Assembly (NCBI GenBank): GCA_958296405.1
Contig: OY282519.1
Location: 3,456,132-3,520,131 of the forward strand
Origin: an uncultured Pseudomonadales bacterium
Lineage (GTDB): Bacteria; Pseudomonadota; Gammaproteobacteria; Pseudomonadales; Azotimanducaceae
DNA: 64,000 nt
Direction: 5' to 3'
This document shows, piece by piece, positions 8,878 to 16,675 of this stretch. Numbering within the stretch: the stretch's first letter is position 1; the number at the start of each line of letters is the position of its first letter. The translations under genes were made by a program, and so were the position numbers. The notes below the pieces were generated by a model. The model saw only the letters and a list, made by a program, of their open reading frames with translations. It did no database searches and was not told the origin of the DNA.

Positions 8878-9221
8878 ATGTCGAAGCGTGTGGTAGTTAT
8901 CGCGTCGGGGGAGACCGAACGAAAAGCGCTGCCGTTGCTGGTTGAACACTTGGCTGCCACCTTGAGGCATGGTACTTCGCCGACGCCACGGGGTTGCGCC
9001 GTTATCTCCGCCGCGATCTAGGCGGCGTGGATGCTACCCAGCCGGATGAGATACCGAACCCGAAAAACCATCTCAAGCAGTTACTTGGCTCCGATATCTA
9101 TACCTCGCTGGTATCCAAAGACATCGCTGCAACGCTAGACGCCGAGACCATCGCGCAACGCAGCCCCAGCTTTCGTGGTTTCGTGACTGCCGTGAAGAAC
9201 GGTGACGCAAGCGAGTCTTAG
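8878..9221 (+). pseudogene. Broken DUF4276 (TOPRIM-like) gene
   Basis: Remnant of the DUF4276 partner of the preceding ATPase. It starts normally (ATG at 8878, one base after the ATPase stop) with MSKRVVVIASGETERKALP, resembling the first strand and acidic motif of the family. After about 30 residues the sequence jumps to the motif WYFADATGLRRYL, but in another frame; the first frame stops at 9019-9021. The second frame then continues to 9221 through NPKNHLKQLLGSDIY, the family's C-terminal region. The intact homologue at 11335-11943 is 202 residues long, so a large internal segment is missing in addition to the frameshift. It cannot make a functional protein. Confidence 0.7.
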
Positions 9222-9351
9222 GCATCGACAAGATCGTGCAGTGCCTGTCGCCGTGACGCCGGCTGCGGTTGACCCGGCGTAACGCCCACTTGCCGAGGGC
9301 CGCCAGTTAGCGGAAACTGCGCTCAACTCCCTCGCCAACGTGCGACCGGCG

Positions 9352-10737
9352 ATGATCCATCAAGACCTGCTCGGCGCCATCGGCGACACGCCCGTGGTGC
9401 GGCTCAACAACGTTGTGGGCGATTCGCCCCACGAGTTCTTCGTGAAGCTCGAATGCTTCAACCCCGGCCACAGCGTGAAAGACCGTGCTGCGCTGCGCAT
9501 CGTCGAGGGCGCGGAGGAGCGCGGAGACCTGCGCCCAGGCTCCACCATCATCGAGGCCACGTCTGGCAACACGGGGCTCGGCCTCGCCATGATCGGCGCC
9601 ATCCGGGGCTATCCGGTGACGCTGGTGATGCCAGACAAGGTGAGCGAAGAGAAGCGCGCCATCCTGCGGGCGTTCGGGGCGAAGGTGTTGGTGTGCCCCA
9701 CCGCGGTGGCGCCAGAGGACGCGCGCAGCTACTACACGGTGGCGAAGAAACTGGTGGAGATGACACCGAACGCCTTCTACGCCAACCAGTACTTCAACGA
9801 GGACAACCTGCTCGCGCACTACGAGATGACGGCCCCGGAGATTTGGCAGCAAATGGCGGGGCAACTCGACTGCGTGGTGGCGGGCGTCGGCACCGGCGGC
9901 ACGTTGTCCGGCCTTGGCAGGTGGTTCCGGGAGCACCAGCCCAGCGTGCGCATGGTGGGCGTCGACCCAGTGGGGAGCATTCTGCACGACTTGTTCCACC
10001 ACGACAAAGTGCTCGACCCGCCGCACACCTACAAGATCGAGGGCGTCGGCGAGGACATGCTGCCCGGCAACGTCCACTTCGACGTGATGGACGCCTTCGA
10101 GAAGGTTTCAGACTTGGAGGCGTTCGAGATGTGTCGCCGCCTCGTCAAGCAGGAAGGCATCTGCGTGGGGCCATCGGCGGCGATGGCAGTGGTCGGTGCC
10201 GTGAAGCACGCAGCATCCCTCGCCACGCCAAGCCGCTTGCTCATCATCCTGCCGGACCACGGGCGCGCCTATCTCAGCAAGGCGTTCAACGAGGATTGGC
10301 TGCGAGAGAATGGCTTCTTGAGAGACCTGTTGGCGGGCCGCACCATCGGCGACGTCATCCGCTCCAAGCCGCGCTCGCCGGTGGTGACGGCGCACGTCGA
10401 GGACAGCGTCCAAGAGGTGGTGCAGCTAATGAAGCGCCACGGCATTTCGCAGGCGCCCGTGTCCTCCGACGGCCAGATCGTCGGCGTGCTGGACGAATCC
10501 GATCTGCTGCGGCCGTTGGTGGATGGGCGGCTGCAGCCTAGCGAGCCAGTGATTCATTTGGTGAAGGGCAGCGTGATTTGGGCGGCGCCCGAAGACTCCA
10601 TTGGAACCCTTCTATCGCAACTCGATGAAGGTTTTTTCGCGCTGGTGAGAGACGCCGACGAGACGCTGCATGTCCTCACCAAGATCGACGTGCTGGACTA
10701 TGTCGGCACGACGCTTGCGACGCTGCGCGAGACCTGA
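9352..10737 (+). CDS. Cystathionine beta-synthase-like PLP enzyme with CBS-domain pair
   Basis: PLP-dependent beta-replacement enzyme (461 residues) that condenses serine with homocysteine or makes cysteine, acting in transsulfuration. The PLP lysine is K43 in GHSVKDR; other fold-II motifs are EATSGNTGLGLA and the phosphate loop GVGTGGTLSG. A pair of CBS domains occupies about residues 325-461 (HVEDSVQEVVQLMKRHGISQ; LYFALVRD-type second copy around LLSQLDEGFFALV), as in regulated cystathionine beta-synthases. I use the ATG at 9352; a GTG at 9340 in the same frame is possible. It lies between two ATPase/DUF4276 cassettes and has no obvious functional link with them, so it may be an older chromosomal gene. 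Confidence 0.88.
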   Translation: MIHQDLLGAIGDTPVVRLNNVVGDSPHEFFVKLECFNPGHSVKDRAALRIVEGAEERGDLRPGSTIIEATSGNTGLGLAMIGAIRGYPVTLVMPDKVSEEKRAILRAFGAKVLVCPTAVAPEDARSYYTVAKKLVEMTPNAFYANQYFNEDNLLAHYEMTAPEIWQQMAGQLDCVVAGVGTGGTLSGLGRWFREHQPSVRMVGVDPVGSILHDLFHHDKVLDPPHTYKIEGVGEDMLPGNVHFDVMDAFEKVSDLEAFEMCRRLVKQEGICVGPSAAMAVVGAVKHAASLATPSRLLIILPDHGRAYLSKAFNEDWLRENGFLRDLLAGRTIGDVIRSKPRSPVVTAHVEDSVQEVVQLMKRHGISQAPVSSDGQIVGVLDESDLLRPLVDGRLQPSEPVIHLVKGSVIWAAPEDSIGTLLSQLDEGFFALVRDADETLHVLTKIDVLDYVGTTLATLRET

Positions 10738-10758
10738 CTAGACGCTGGCCACTGCGTA

Positions 10759-10998
10759 TCAACTTGGCTCAGTAGCCTCCCGCAATGCGGCGATTTCCGC
10801 GCCGGCTGCATCGGCAGCAGGTGCCTCGCGCCCGGCACGGCCGAACCAATAGGCCGCGTTCTTCAAGTCTCCCTCCAGCAGGTGGACGATGCCGTGCGCC
10901 CAACTCCCTTCCGACGACGAGTCCTTCTGGACGATCTTGTGCGCCGCCTCCCAATCGCCGCCCTCAAGCATGGCGATCACCTTGTCGCGTTCGTTCAT
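10759..10998 (-). CDS. Small conserved protein of unknown function
   Basis: Protein of 79 residues beginning MNERDKVIAMLEGGDWEAAH (ATG at 10998). It contains the pattern AHKIVQKD, a tryptophan-histidine pair in GSWAHGIVHLLEGD and AAYWFGRAGR. This pattern recurs in small proteobacterial proteins of unknown role, with a helical, TPR-like look. There is no signal peptide. The longer open frame reaching 11247 has no family-like content upstream of 10998 and is not used. The gene ends 21 bases from the stop of the opposing PLP enzyme gene. Confidence 0.65.
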   Translation of the reverse strand: MNERDKVIAMLEGGDWEAAHKIVQKDSSSEGSWAHGIVHLLEGDLKNAAYWFGRAGREAPAADAAGAEIAALREATEPS

Positions 10999-11074
10999 CG
11001 TGGCCTCCGCACCGCCATCTTGGCACATGGTCTCGGCCACATGGTGCGGCGGCGGGATGCGGCGGTCAACACGG

Positions 11075-11221
11075 GAGGTGGTGACGCATGGCCAATCGCT
11101 GGACGAGATGCTCCGCAACCTGCGCGAGGCGGTTGGTCTTTTCTTGGCGGACGAATATCTTGCTGCACTGGGTCTTACCGCTGACCCGCGCCTCGCCATC
11201 AGCTTCGAGACGGCGAGTTGA
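11075..11221 (+). pseudogene. HicB-family antitoxin remnant
   Basis: The frame ending at 11221 encodes VTHGQSLDEMLRNLREAV and then LALGLTADPRLAISFE-like sequence, the C-terminal half of HicB antitoxins (the conserved Q-G-E/S-T-xx-E-A-xx-N-xxEA pattern). The N-terminal half is missing: the upstream part of the open frame is the reverse of the small gene at 10759-10998 and does not match. About 20 bases downstream a short stretch reads SREVLPLL followed by RGSHA and ARIRRGL in changing frames, which resembles a degenerate HicA toxin. The HicB call is fairly safe, the HicA call weak. This is the trace of a lost toxin-antitoxin module. Confidence 0.55.
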
Positions 11222-11334
11222 CGCCGCGAGTAGAGGGCGTCTGACATCTCGTGAAGTGCTGCCGCTGTTAAGGGTTGGCTGTCGGCAGAGGCGGCACGCG
11301 GCAGCCACGCGAGCTCGCATCCGTCGCGGCCTGC

Positions 11335-11943
11335 TCAACCGCTCAGCGCGTTGCGCAGTGCTTCCACTAGCCTCCGTGCGTGGCTCGAAGCCGCGGTCAC
11401 CTTATTGGGGTCGAGCCGCTGGAGAATCTCGAAGGAGTGGCTTCCCTTGTGGTAACGGCCCTTTTTGGATTGATGAGTGGCCGCCTTTAGGCCGTTTAAG
11501 ACGTCCTCTTTCGGGATGTCCTCGATGTTCGGATTACCCGGCAACGCACTGGCGTTGAAGCCGCCACGAAAGAAGCCCTCGAGAGCGCCCTTGTCAGCGT
11601 AGAACCAAGCCTCCATGCATTGCACCATCAAGTGGGCACTGTCGGCGGCGGCGGTTGGCGGACGTTTCCAGCCGTCGCAGTCTTTCAAGTGCTGCCACGG
11701 TTCGCTGTTCGTCACCGGAGCCTCGCTGTCCACGAGCAAGAAGACGGCACGGCCTTGGTCGGTGTTGGACTCCACGGCGTCATGGAAGTCGCGATACGCG
11801 CCGTCTCTGCCGCCGCAGGCGACGACCTTCGGCAGTCGGCCAGCCAAGCCGGCAGCAGCGAAGAACTTGATGAACGCAATACGACACGTGGTTCGCAGCA
11901 GCTTGCCGTCTCCTCCGCCTTCAACGTAGACCGTCGCCCTCAC
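11335..11943 (-). CDS. DUF4276 (TOPRIM-like) protein, partner of ATPase
   Basis: Protein of 202 residues of the DUF4276 type, which is related to the TOPRIM fold and probably nucleolytic. The first strand ends in VYVEGGGDGKLL with an acidic residue, LLVDSEAP gives the second acidic motif, and MEAWFYADKGAL is the strongly conserved central motif; KGSHSFEILQRLDP lies near the end. The GTG at 11943 overlaps the stop of the upstream ATPase gene as GTGA, so the two are translationally coupled. The longer open frame to 12066 is a shadow. ATPase plus DUF4276 pairs are common in defence islands. A specific activity is not demonstrated by the sequence. Confidence 0.75.
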   Translation of the reverse strand: MRATVYVEGGGDGKLLRTTCRIAFIKFFAAAGLAGRLPKVVACGGRDGAYRDFHDAVESNTDQGRAVFLLVDSEAPVTNSEPWQHLKDCDGWKRPPTAAADSAHLMVQCMEAWFYADKGALEGFFRGGFNASALPGNPNIEDIPKEDVLNGLKAATHQSKKGRYHKGSHSFEILQRLDPNKVTAASSHARRLVEALRNALSG

Positions 11944-13076
11944 CAGCGGTTGCCGCCCAACTCGCCCTTGGTCCACAGCTCGCCCAGCGTGTAGCGTTCC
12001 AGCCACTGCTTGAGGGCATCGCGTTCCAAGCGCCGCATCTGCGTTTGGCCATCGTGCTTTTCGCAAACCACCACACTCTCCGGGGTATCCGAGAGCCTGT
12101 CTACCAGCACGTCAGAATGCGTAGTGACGATTAGCTGACAACGCGTTGAGGCATCCTTCAGCAAGTCTGCAAGCCCGGGCAGGATGTCTGGATGCAGGCC
12201 GATCTCGGGTTCTTCCAGACAGACCACCGGCGGGGGCCGTGGATGGCAGAGAATCGCCAGCAGACACAGATAGCGGAGCGTGCCATCTGAGAGCCGCGCC
12301 GCGGATATCTCCACATCCCCCTCGCGCAGCACGATCTTCACCGAGTCGTGCTCGATGTTGATGCGGAAGTCGGTGATGTTGTCGTAAAGCTCCCGCAGCG
12401 CATCGAGAAGCCTACTCTTGGCCTCTTGGTCTTGATTGAGCTGATTCAGCACGAGCCCCAGATTGCCGGCATTGTCGTCCAGGACGTCGCTGCCCAAACT
12501 CGGCTTCTGTGGCCATCTTGCAGGCGCTGAACGCCCGATGGCCCAATCGCGGTAGATGCTCAGTTCGGCAAACGCCCTTTGTGTTCTATGCACCTCGGCA
12601 TACTTATAGGTTTGTTTGACCTCAGAGAGAAAGGATTGATCCTCCTGCGCGGTGACGATTTCATCTTCTCCTCCAAGCGTATGTGCCTCGCCGCCCCATG
12701 GACTTGAACGCGAGAGGTACTGCCGCTCCGCATCCGACAATTGCTCTCGATCTACGACGGCGTCCAGATGCATTTCGACGAACGCCAGCTCGTACTCAAG
12801 ACACTCCGCTTCTCCGTTCGAGAACGTCGCATTAACCGAAGCGAGCCCGTGGCCGCTGGTTCCATGTCGCCAGATCCAATGTGTCGCATCACCATTCTCC
12901 TGGAGAGCCGCGGCCAAGTCCGTGGCCGCCGCCTTGAGCAGCCCAAGCACATGGATCAAGTTCGACTTGCCCGATCCGTTCGGCCCGATCAGCACGTTCA
13001 GCGGCTCCAAGGCAAGCTCCTGCGAGTCTGGCCCGAACGAGAGGATGTTCTTCGGCTGGATCGTTAGGAACCGCAC
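11940..13076 (-). CDS. AAA_21-type ATPase paired with DUF4276
   Basis: RecF/SMC-like ATPase of 378 residues with a GTG start at 13076. It begins MRFLTIQPKNILSFGPDS; Walker A is GPNGSGKSN at residues 31-39, the signature-like motif is LSDGTLRYLCLLA, Walker B is VVCLEEPEIGLHPD and the switch region is IVTTHSDVLVDRL. These are the hallmarks of ATPases that regulate a partner nuclease in phage-defence systems. It overlaps the DUF4276 gene by 4 bases. About 220 bases upstream on the same strand is the SacI-family endonuclease, so it may belong to the same transcription unit as the restriction-modification genes or merely sit beside them. It is not closely similar to the ATPase at 7752. Confidence 0.8.
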   Translation of the reverse strand: MRFLTIQPKNILSFGPDSQELALEPLNVLIGPNGSGKSNLIHVLGLLKAAATDLAAALQENGDATHWIWRHGTSGHGLASVNATFSNGEAECLEYELAFVEMHLDAVVDREQLSDAERQYLSRSSPWGGEAHTLGGEDEIVTAQEDQSFLSEVKQTYKYAEVHRTQRAFAELSIYRDWAIGRSAPARWPQKPSLGSDVLDDNAGNLGLVLNQLNQDQEAKSRLLDALRELYDNITDFRINIEHDSVKIVLREGDVEISAARLSDGTLRYLCLLAILCHPRPPPVVCLEEPEIGLHPDILPGLADLLKDASTRCQLIVTTHSDVLVDRLSDTPESVVVCEKHDGQTQMRRLERDALKQWLERYTLGELWTKGELGGNRW

Positions 13077-13296
13077 GTCTCGCTCCGTGAAGGCACGTCA
13101 TCGACCTCGGTTAGCTGCTGACAGCCACGCTGGTGCTCGCCCCGTCGCGTCGGAAGCATTGCCGAGTCGTGGTCGGCGGTCAAGCTCAAGAACTGCCCAA
13201 CGCCATGCGAGCATCCAAGGCCGTACGCAATAGACGGGTTCGGGTGTCAAGCAAACGCTGGGGCAGGAGGCCGCCATCCGCCGCTGCCTCGGAGCG

Positions 13297-14403
13297 CTAA
13301 CTCGCCTCACTCGCACCGTCGAGAACGCCATTGAGCAGGTCGCGCCAAGCCAACCTGCCGGCTGGCTTGGCGTATCGATCCAGTTGACTGCCGATTTCCG
13401 AGATGAACTCTTTGCGGCCGGCCTCACCCGCTAGGCTCATGAGGATGCCAACAAGGGGTTCGATGGCGTGTTGATAGAGATTCGTGCCCTGCCGCCACAT
13501 CAGGCGCAGTCGTTCTCGTATGTCCTCTGACTCCGCGGGATTGGGTGCCGGCCCACTAAGCAGCGCCTCCGTCAACGCGCTGCTGGCCAACTTTGCCTCG
13601 AAAGAACGCACATCCGCCAACGTGACCTGGCGTTCCTTGACTTCGACGGCAAAGACAAGTCTGCCCTCACTGCGACATTCGATGTCGCCCACCATGCCGG
13701 ATGCCTGATCGGTGGTTGTGGACGCTTCGCGGTCCACACGATCCCAGAGCCCAAAGCGGCGTCCGACAACCGAGAGGAGGGACGCGACGACGGACATGGC
13801 GTGTTCCCCCGCTTGCGACGCATCAACGATCTTGCCCGCGAGATACAGGACTTGCTCCAAGCTGGGTCTTCCAAGCGTCGGATATTCGAACTGCTGGCTC
13901 GCGAGCTTTTCGTACACGACTTGCAGGACCGCTCGAAGAACGTCCTTCGTGTAGTCAGGGTCGTCACGGTCCTGCGCCTCGCTTAGCACATCGTGCAGCG
14001 CTCCCCAGAGCGGCAGCATGTTCGACCTTACATTGGGCGGGTCGGGGCGAATGCGCGGTTGCCGCAAGGGGTTGCTCACATAGGGGTCTGCGCTCTTGCC
14101 AAGAACGTTCTGGTTGTCTCTGACCCAAGGGACAACAACGCTGGATGCGAACCCTCTCGGATCCCACTGCGACTCACCGTTGTCGCCCCGCTGCAGGCAC
14201 AGCGCGTCGAGCCTATGGTCAGTCAGCTTGCCCAATAGCTGAGTCGGTAAACAGTAGCTGAAGGCAACCGTCTCGGATGCGATCAGTTGAGCGATCGCCT
14301 GCCGTATGTGGTCAGGAATGTCCGGCAGGGCCGCGCCAGCAACGACCTCTCGCCATTGCTGCTCTAGCAGTTCTCTGCCGCGTTTGCGATCAGGCGCTGC
14401 CAC
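13297..14403 (-). CDS. SacI-family type II restriction endonuclease
   Basis: Protein of 368 residues resembling the SacI restriction-enzyme family. Matching features are QLLGKLTDHRLDALCLQRG and FASSVVVPWVRDNQNVLGKS followed by NPLRQPRI. A PD-(D/E)xK-like catalytic core is visible at about residues 238-255: VGDIECRSEG, then VFAVEVKERQVT. It would cut unmodified DNA at a specific site. The start is a GTG at 14403, 10 bases after the methylase stop on the same strand, so methylase and nuclease form one operon with the methylase first. The recognition sequence cannot be read from this. SacI itself has a cytosine methylase, whereas the neighbour here is an adenine-type enzyme. Confidence 0.7.
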   Translation of the reverse strand: MAAPDRKRGRELLEQQWREVVAGAALPDIPDHIRQAIAQLIASETVAFSYCLPTQLLGKLTDHRLDALCLQRGDNGESQWDPRGFASSVVVPWVRDNQNVLGKSADPYVSNPLRQPRIRPDPPNVRSNMLPLWGALHDVLSEAQDRDDPDYTKDVLRAVLQVVYEKLASQQFEYPTLGRPSLEQVLYLAGKIVDASQAGEHAMSVVASLLSVVGRRFGLWDRVDREASTTTDQASGMVGDIECRSEGRLVFAVEVKERQVTLADVRSFEAKLASSALTEALLSGPAPNPAESEDIRERLRLMWRQGTNLYQHAIEPLVGILMSLAGEAGRKEFISEIGSQLDRYAKPAGRLAWRDLLNGVLDGASEAS

Positions 14404-14413
14404 TGGCGAGCAC

Positions 14414-15217
14414 CTAGCCTGGCGCTGGCTCGAAGTTCATCCACAGCGATTCTTGCCGCTTGCCCTTGGAGGAGTTGCAGAGCTTCTCGTCGGCGTCAAC
14501 GCGGTGCCAGCTTGCAAATAGTTCGTCGTACAGCGGTGAGCGGTAGCCGGAGAGCACCGCGCGGCCTTTGAGGTGCTGCAACAGCACGGCCAGTTCGCGG
14601 TGGTCGTCGTCGGACATTTCGTAGCCGTAGGCGGCTGCGTCGCCGCGGCTACCGTGGACATAGGGCGGGTCAAGATAGAATAGTGTGCCGGGGGTGTCGT
14701 AGCGCTGGATGACTTCCAACGCGGGCGCGTTCTCGATCTGTACGCGCTGCAGCCGTTGGGCGATCTCCGGCAACCCTTCCACCGCCCCCAGCCAACGGGA
14801 CACGGCCCCTGCCATGCCTGCGCGGGAAGTCAACACGCAATGCGCCCAACGCCCCTCACTGCTCGTCTGCGCCAGGCCCGTTCGCGTCTGTCGCGCCCGC
14901 ACATAGAAGCGCCGGGCGCGCTCGAGCGGCGCCAACCCAGATTCAGGCTCGCACGCCTTCGCCAGTTCCTCGCGTGAGAACGGCGTCAGGCCGATTTGGC
15001 GCACCAAGTCCTCCGGCTCGTCGCGCAGCACGGCGAAGAAATTCACCAAGTCCGAATCCAAGTCATTGTAGGTTTCAACCGGTGCCGGCCGGCGGTTGAC
15101 GAGCACCGCGGCCGAACCGCCGTAGACATCGCAAAAATGCTCGGCGTCTGCCGGCAAGTACGGCAGGATGAAATCCAAATGCACATATTTGCCGCCGTAC
15201 CAGCCGAACGCGATCAT
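14414..15217 (-). CDS. D12-class DNA adenine methylase
   Basis: N6-adenine DNA methyltransferase of the Dam/D12 class, 267 residues, protecting host DNA from the adjacent nuclease. The AdoMet-binding region near the N-terminus reads FGWYGGKYVHLDFILPYLP and FCDVYGGSAAVL; the catalytic motif DPPY is at about residue 183 in FYLDPPYVHG. The ATG at 15217 places the methyl-donor motif close to the N-terminus as usual; the longer frame to 15319 adds a basic stretch without family features. It lies directly upstream of the SacI-like endonuclease. A strong class assignment; pairing with the nuclease is inferred from the 10-base gap. Confidence 0.85.
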   Translation of the reverse strand: MIAFGWYGGKYVHLDFILPYLPADAEHFCDVYGGSAAVLVNRRPAPVETYNDLDSDLVNFFAVLRDEPEDLVRQIGLTPFSREELAKACEPESGLAPLERARRFYVRARQTRTGLAQTSSEGRWAHCVLTSRAGMAGAVSRWLGAVEGLPEIAQRLQRVQIENAPALEVIQRYDTPGTLFYLDPPYVHGSRGDAAAYGYEMSDDDHRELAVLLQHLKGRAVLSGYRSPLYDELFASWHRVDADEKLCNSSKGKRQESLWMNFEPAPG

Positions 15218-15458
15218 CTTTCTGCGGCGGCGGCTGGCATTGCCAACCAAGCGGCGCCCCTTGGCACCGGCCAAGGGCAAGCCTGTTTGTCGGGCGGAGC
15301 CTAGGGAAGCGCGGGCCAATGTTGCCTCCTTGCCAAGCAGCTACGGCACCAAGCAGCCACCGCGGTCAGTGCGTGGCCTTCTGTAAGAACATACAGCTAG
15401 TGAGCCTACACCGTCAACTGCCCAAGAATATCCAACACGATGTGAGCGCTGCAGTCGC

Positions 15459-16349
15459 TCAACGCGCATCAATGCCTCGCGGCGCTCGCCCCTCCAGCAC
15501 CGCTTCCTCGGCCTTGAACGCTGCGGTCAGCACCTTCATGCACTCGGTCACGCGGGCTGTGGAGCGCAGGTCTGGATGCGTTAGCAGCCAGAGCTCGCCG
15601 ACGACGGTCGGCGTTGTTCCGGCAGCGCGGACGAAGCCCGACGCCACATCTCCAATGGCACAGGGCAGCGGCCCAATCCCTAAGCCAGCGCGGAGCGCGG
15701 CAAGTTGGGTGCCGAGGTCTTGCGAGCGGGCAATGAGCGGCATGTTCGGAAAGTCTCGCTGCCGCAGTTCGGTGCGCAGCTCGGGCGGGCCATCGAGCTC
15801 CACCCAGCCGGCAGCCTCGGCATTGGCAGCACCCGCACTGCCATATGCAGCCATGGCCACCTTCCCCACGCAGCGCCCAACCAAGTGCTGCGGCGGCGCG
15901 TCGGTGATGGTCACCGCGCAATCGGCTTCCCGTTGGCCGATGTCTGGGCGCGACTCGGCGGGGGCGAACTCGAGGCGGATGTCTGGCCAAGCGCGCACGA
16001 AGGCGACGAGTTCCGGCATGACGACGCCGATCATTGCATCCGGCAACGACAACAGCAGCGGGCCCGCCAAGCGCCGGTCGCTGCCGGCCACGGCGCGCTC
16101 GATGTCTGCGACGCCGGCCGCAATGTTCTCCACACGCGCCAACACGTCCGCGCCGGCCGGGCTGATGCGCAAGCCGCCGGGGTTGCGGTTGAAGAGTTTC
16201 ACATCGAGTTGGCGTTCGAAGTGCTCCAAGCGCCTTGTCACCGTGGAAGCGTGAACGTCCAGCGCCTGCGCCGCTCGCCGCACGGAACCAGCGCGGGCCA
16301 GCACCGCGAAGAGGCGCAGGTCATCCCAATCCAAGTCATTCGCTGCCAT
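15459..16349 (-). CDS. LysR-family transcriptional regulator
   Basis: Transcription factor of 296 residues. The N-terminal winged helix-turn-helix is evident in LRLFAVLARAGSVRRAAQALDVHASTVTRRLEHFE (shown here as one domain, about residues 8-65), followed by LFNRNPGGLRISPAG. The rest is a periplasmic-binding-like effector domain. The start ATG at 16349 begins MAANDLDWDDLRLF; an ATG at 16355 in the same frame would add two residues. It is divergent from the crotonase gene at 16676, the classical LysR arrangement, so that gene is its probable target and a CoA-ester precursor the likely inducer. Dyads in the shared intergenic region are listed separately. Confidence 0.88.
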   Translation of the reverse strand: MAANDLDWDDLRLFAVLARAGSVRRAAQALDVHASTVTRRLEHFERQLDVKLFNRNPGGLRISPAGADVLARVENIAAGVADIERAVAGSDRRLAGPLLLSLPDAMIGVVMPELVAFVRAWPDIRLEFAPAESRPDIGQREADCAVTITDAPPQHLVGRCVGKVAMAAYGSAGAANAEAAGWVELDGPPELRTELRQRDFPNMPLIARSQDLGTQLAALRAGLGIGPLPCAIGDVASGFVRAAGTTPTVVGELWLLTHPDLRSTARVTECMKVLTAAFKAEEAVLEGRAPRGIDAR

Positions 16350-16675
16350 GAGCATCGTCCGCAATGCCAATGCTGCTCAAACGCAACATCGCGTTGCATT
16401 GTTACCATATTGCCCGTTTCGATACTAAGCGTAACATAGCCAGCGATCCCCTCCCCTCGCAGGCTGCGTAGGGTCCTCCCCGGACCCTCCAGCCTGCACT
16501 TTTTTCGGTCTGTCGCTCCGTCTCCCCACTCAGCCCCCGTTCTCCGCAACCCGCACTCCCCGCCCAACACCTCGCTACGTTGGGCTCCTACCACCCGGCG
16601 CACCTTGCCACGCCGAGGCCTTTGACAAGATCATGTTCGGCACATACCAACCCAATACGGTGCCGAGGAACGCCC
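16350..16675. promoter_or_regulatory. Divergent LysR/crotonase control region with dyads
   Basis: This 326-base stretch has no gene. It contains two dyads close to the LysR start: GCAAC-N5-GTTGC at 16383-16397 and GTTAC-N25-GTAAC at 16401-16435. Such inverted repeats next to a LysR gene are the usual place for autoregulation and control of the divergent gene. The rest is C-rich on this strand. A Shine-Dalgarno-like GAGGA precedes the ATG at 16676. Binding is inferred, not shown. Confidence 0.35.

Noticed and set aside
8994-9221. Open frame as an independent 75-residue gene
   Set aside because: Its sequence is the C-terminal part of DUF4276 and continues from motifs upstream of its start codon, so it is part of a broken gene.
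11940-15217. Calling the methylase-nuclease-ATPase-DUF4276 set a named BREX, DISARM or Druantia system
   Set aside because: None of the hallmark genes of these systems (for example PglZ, BrxC, DrmA or DruE) is present.
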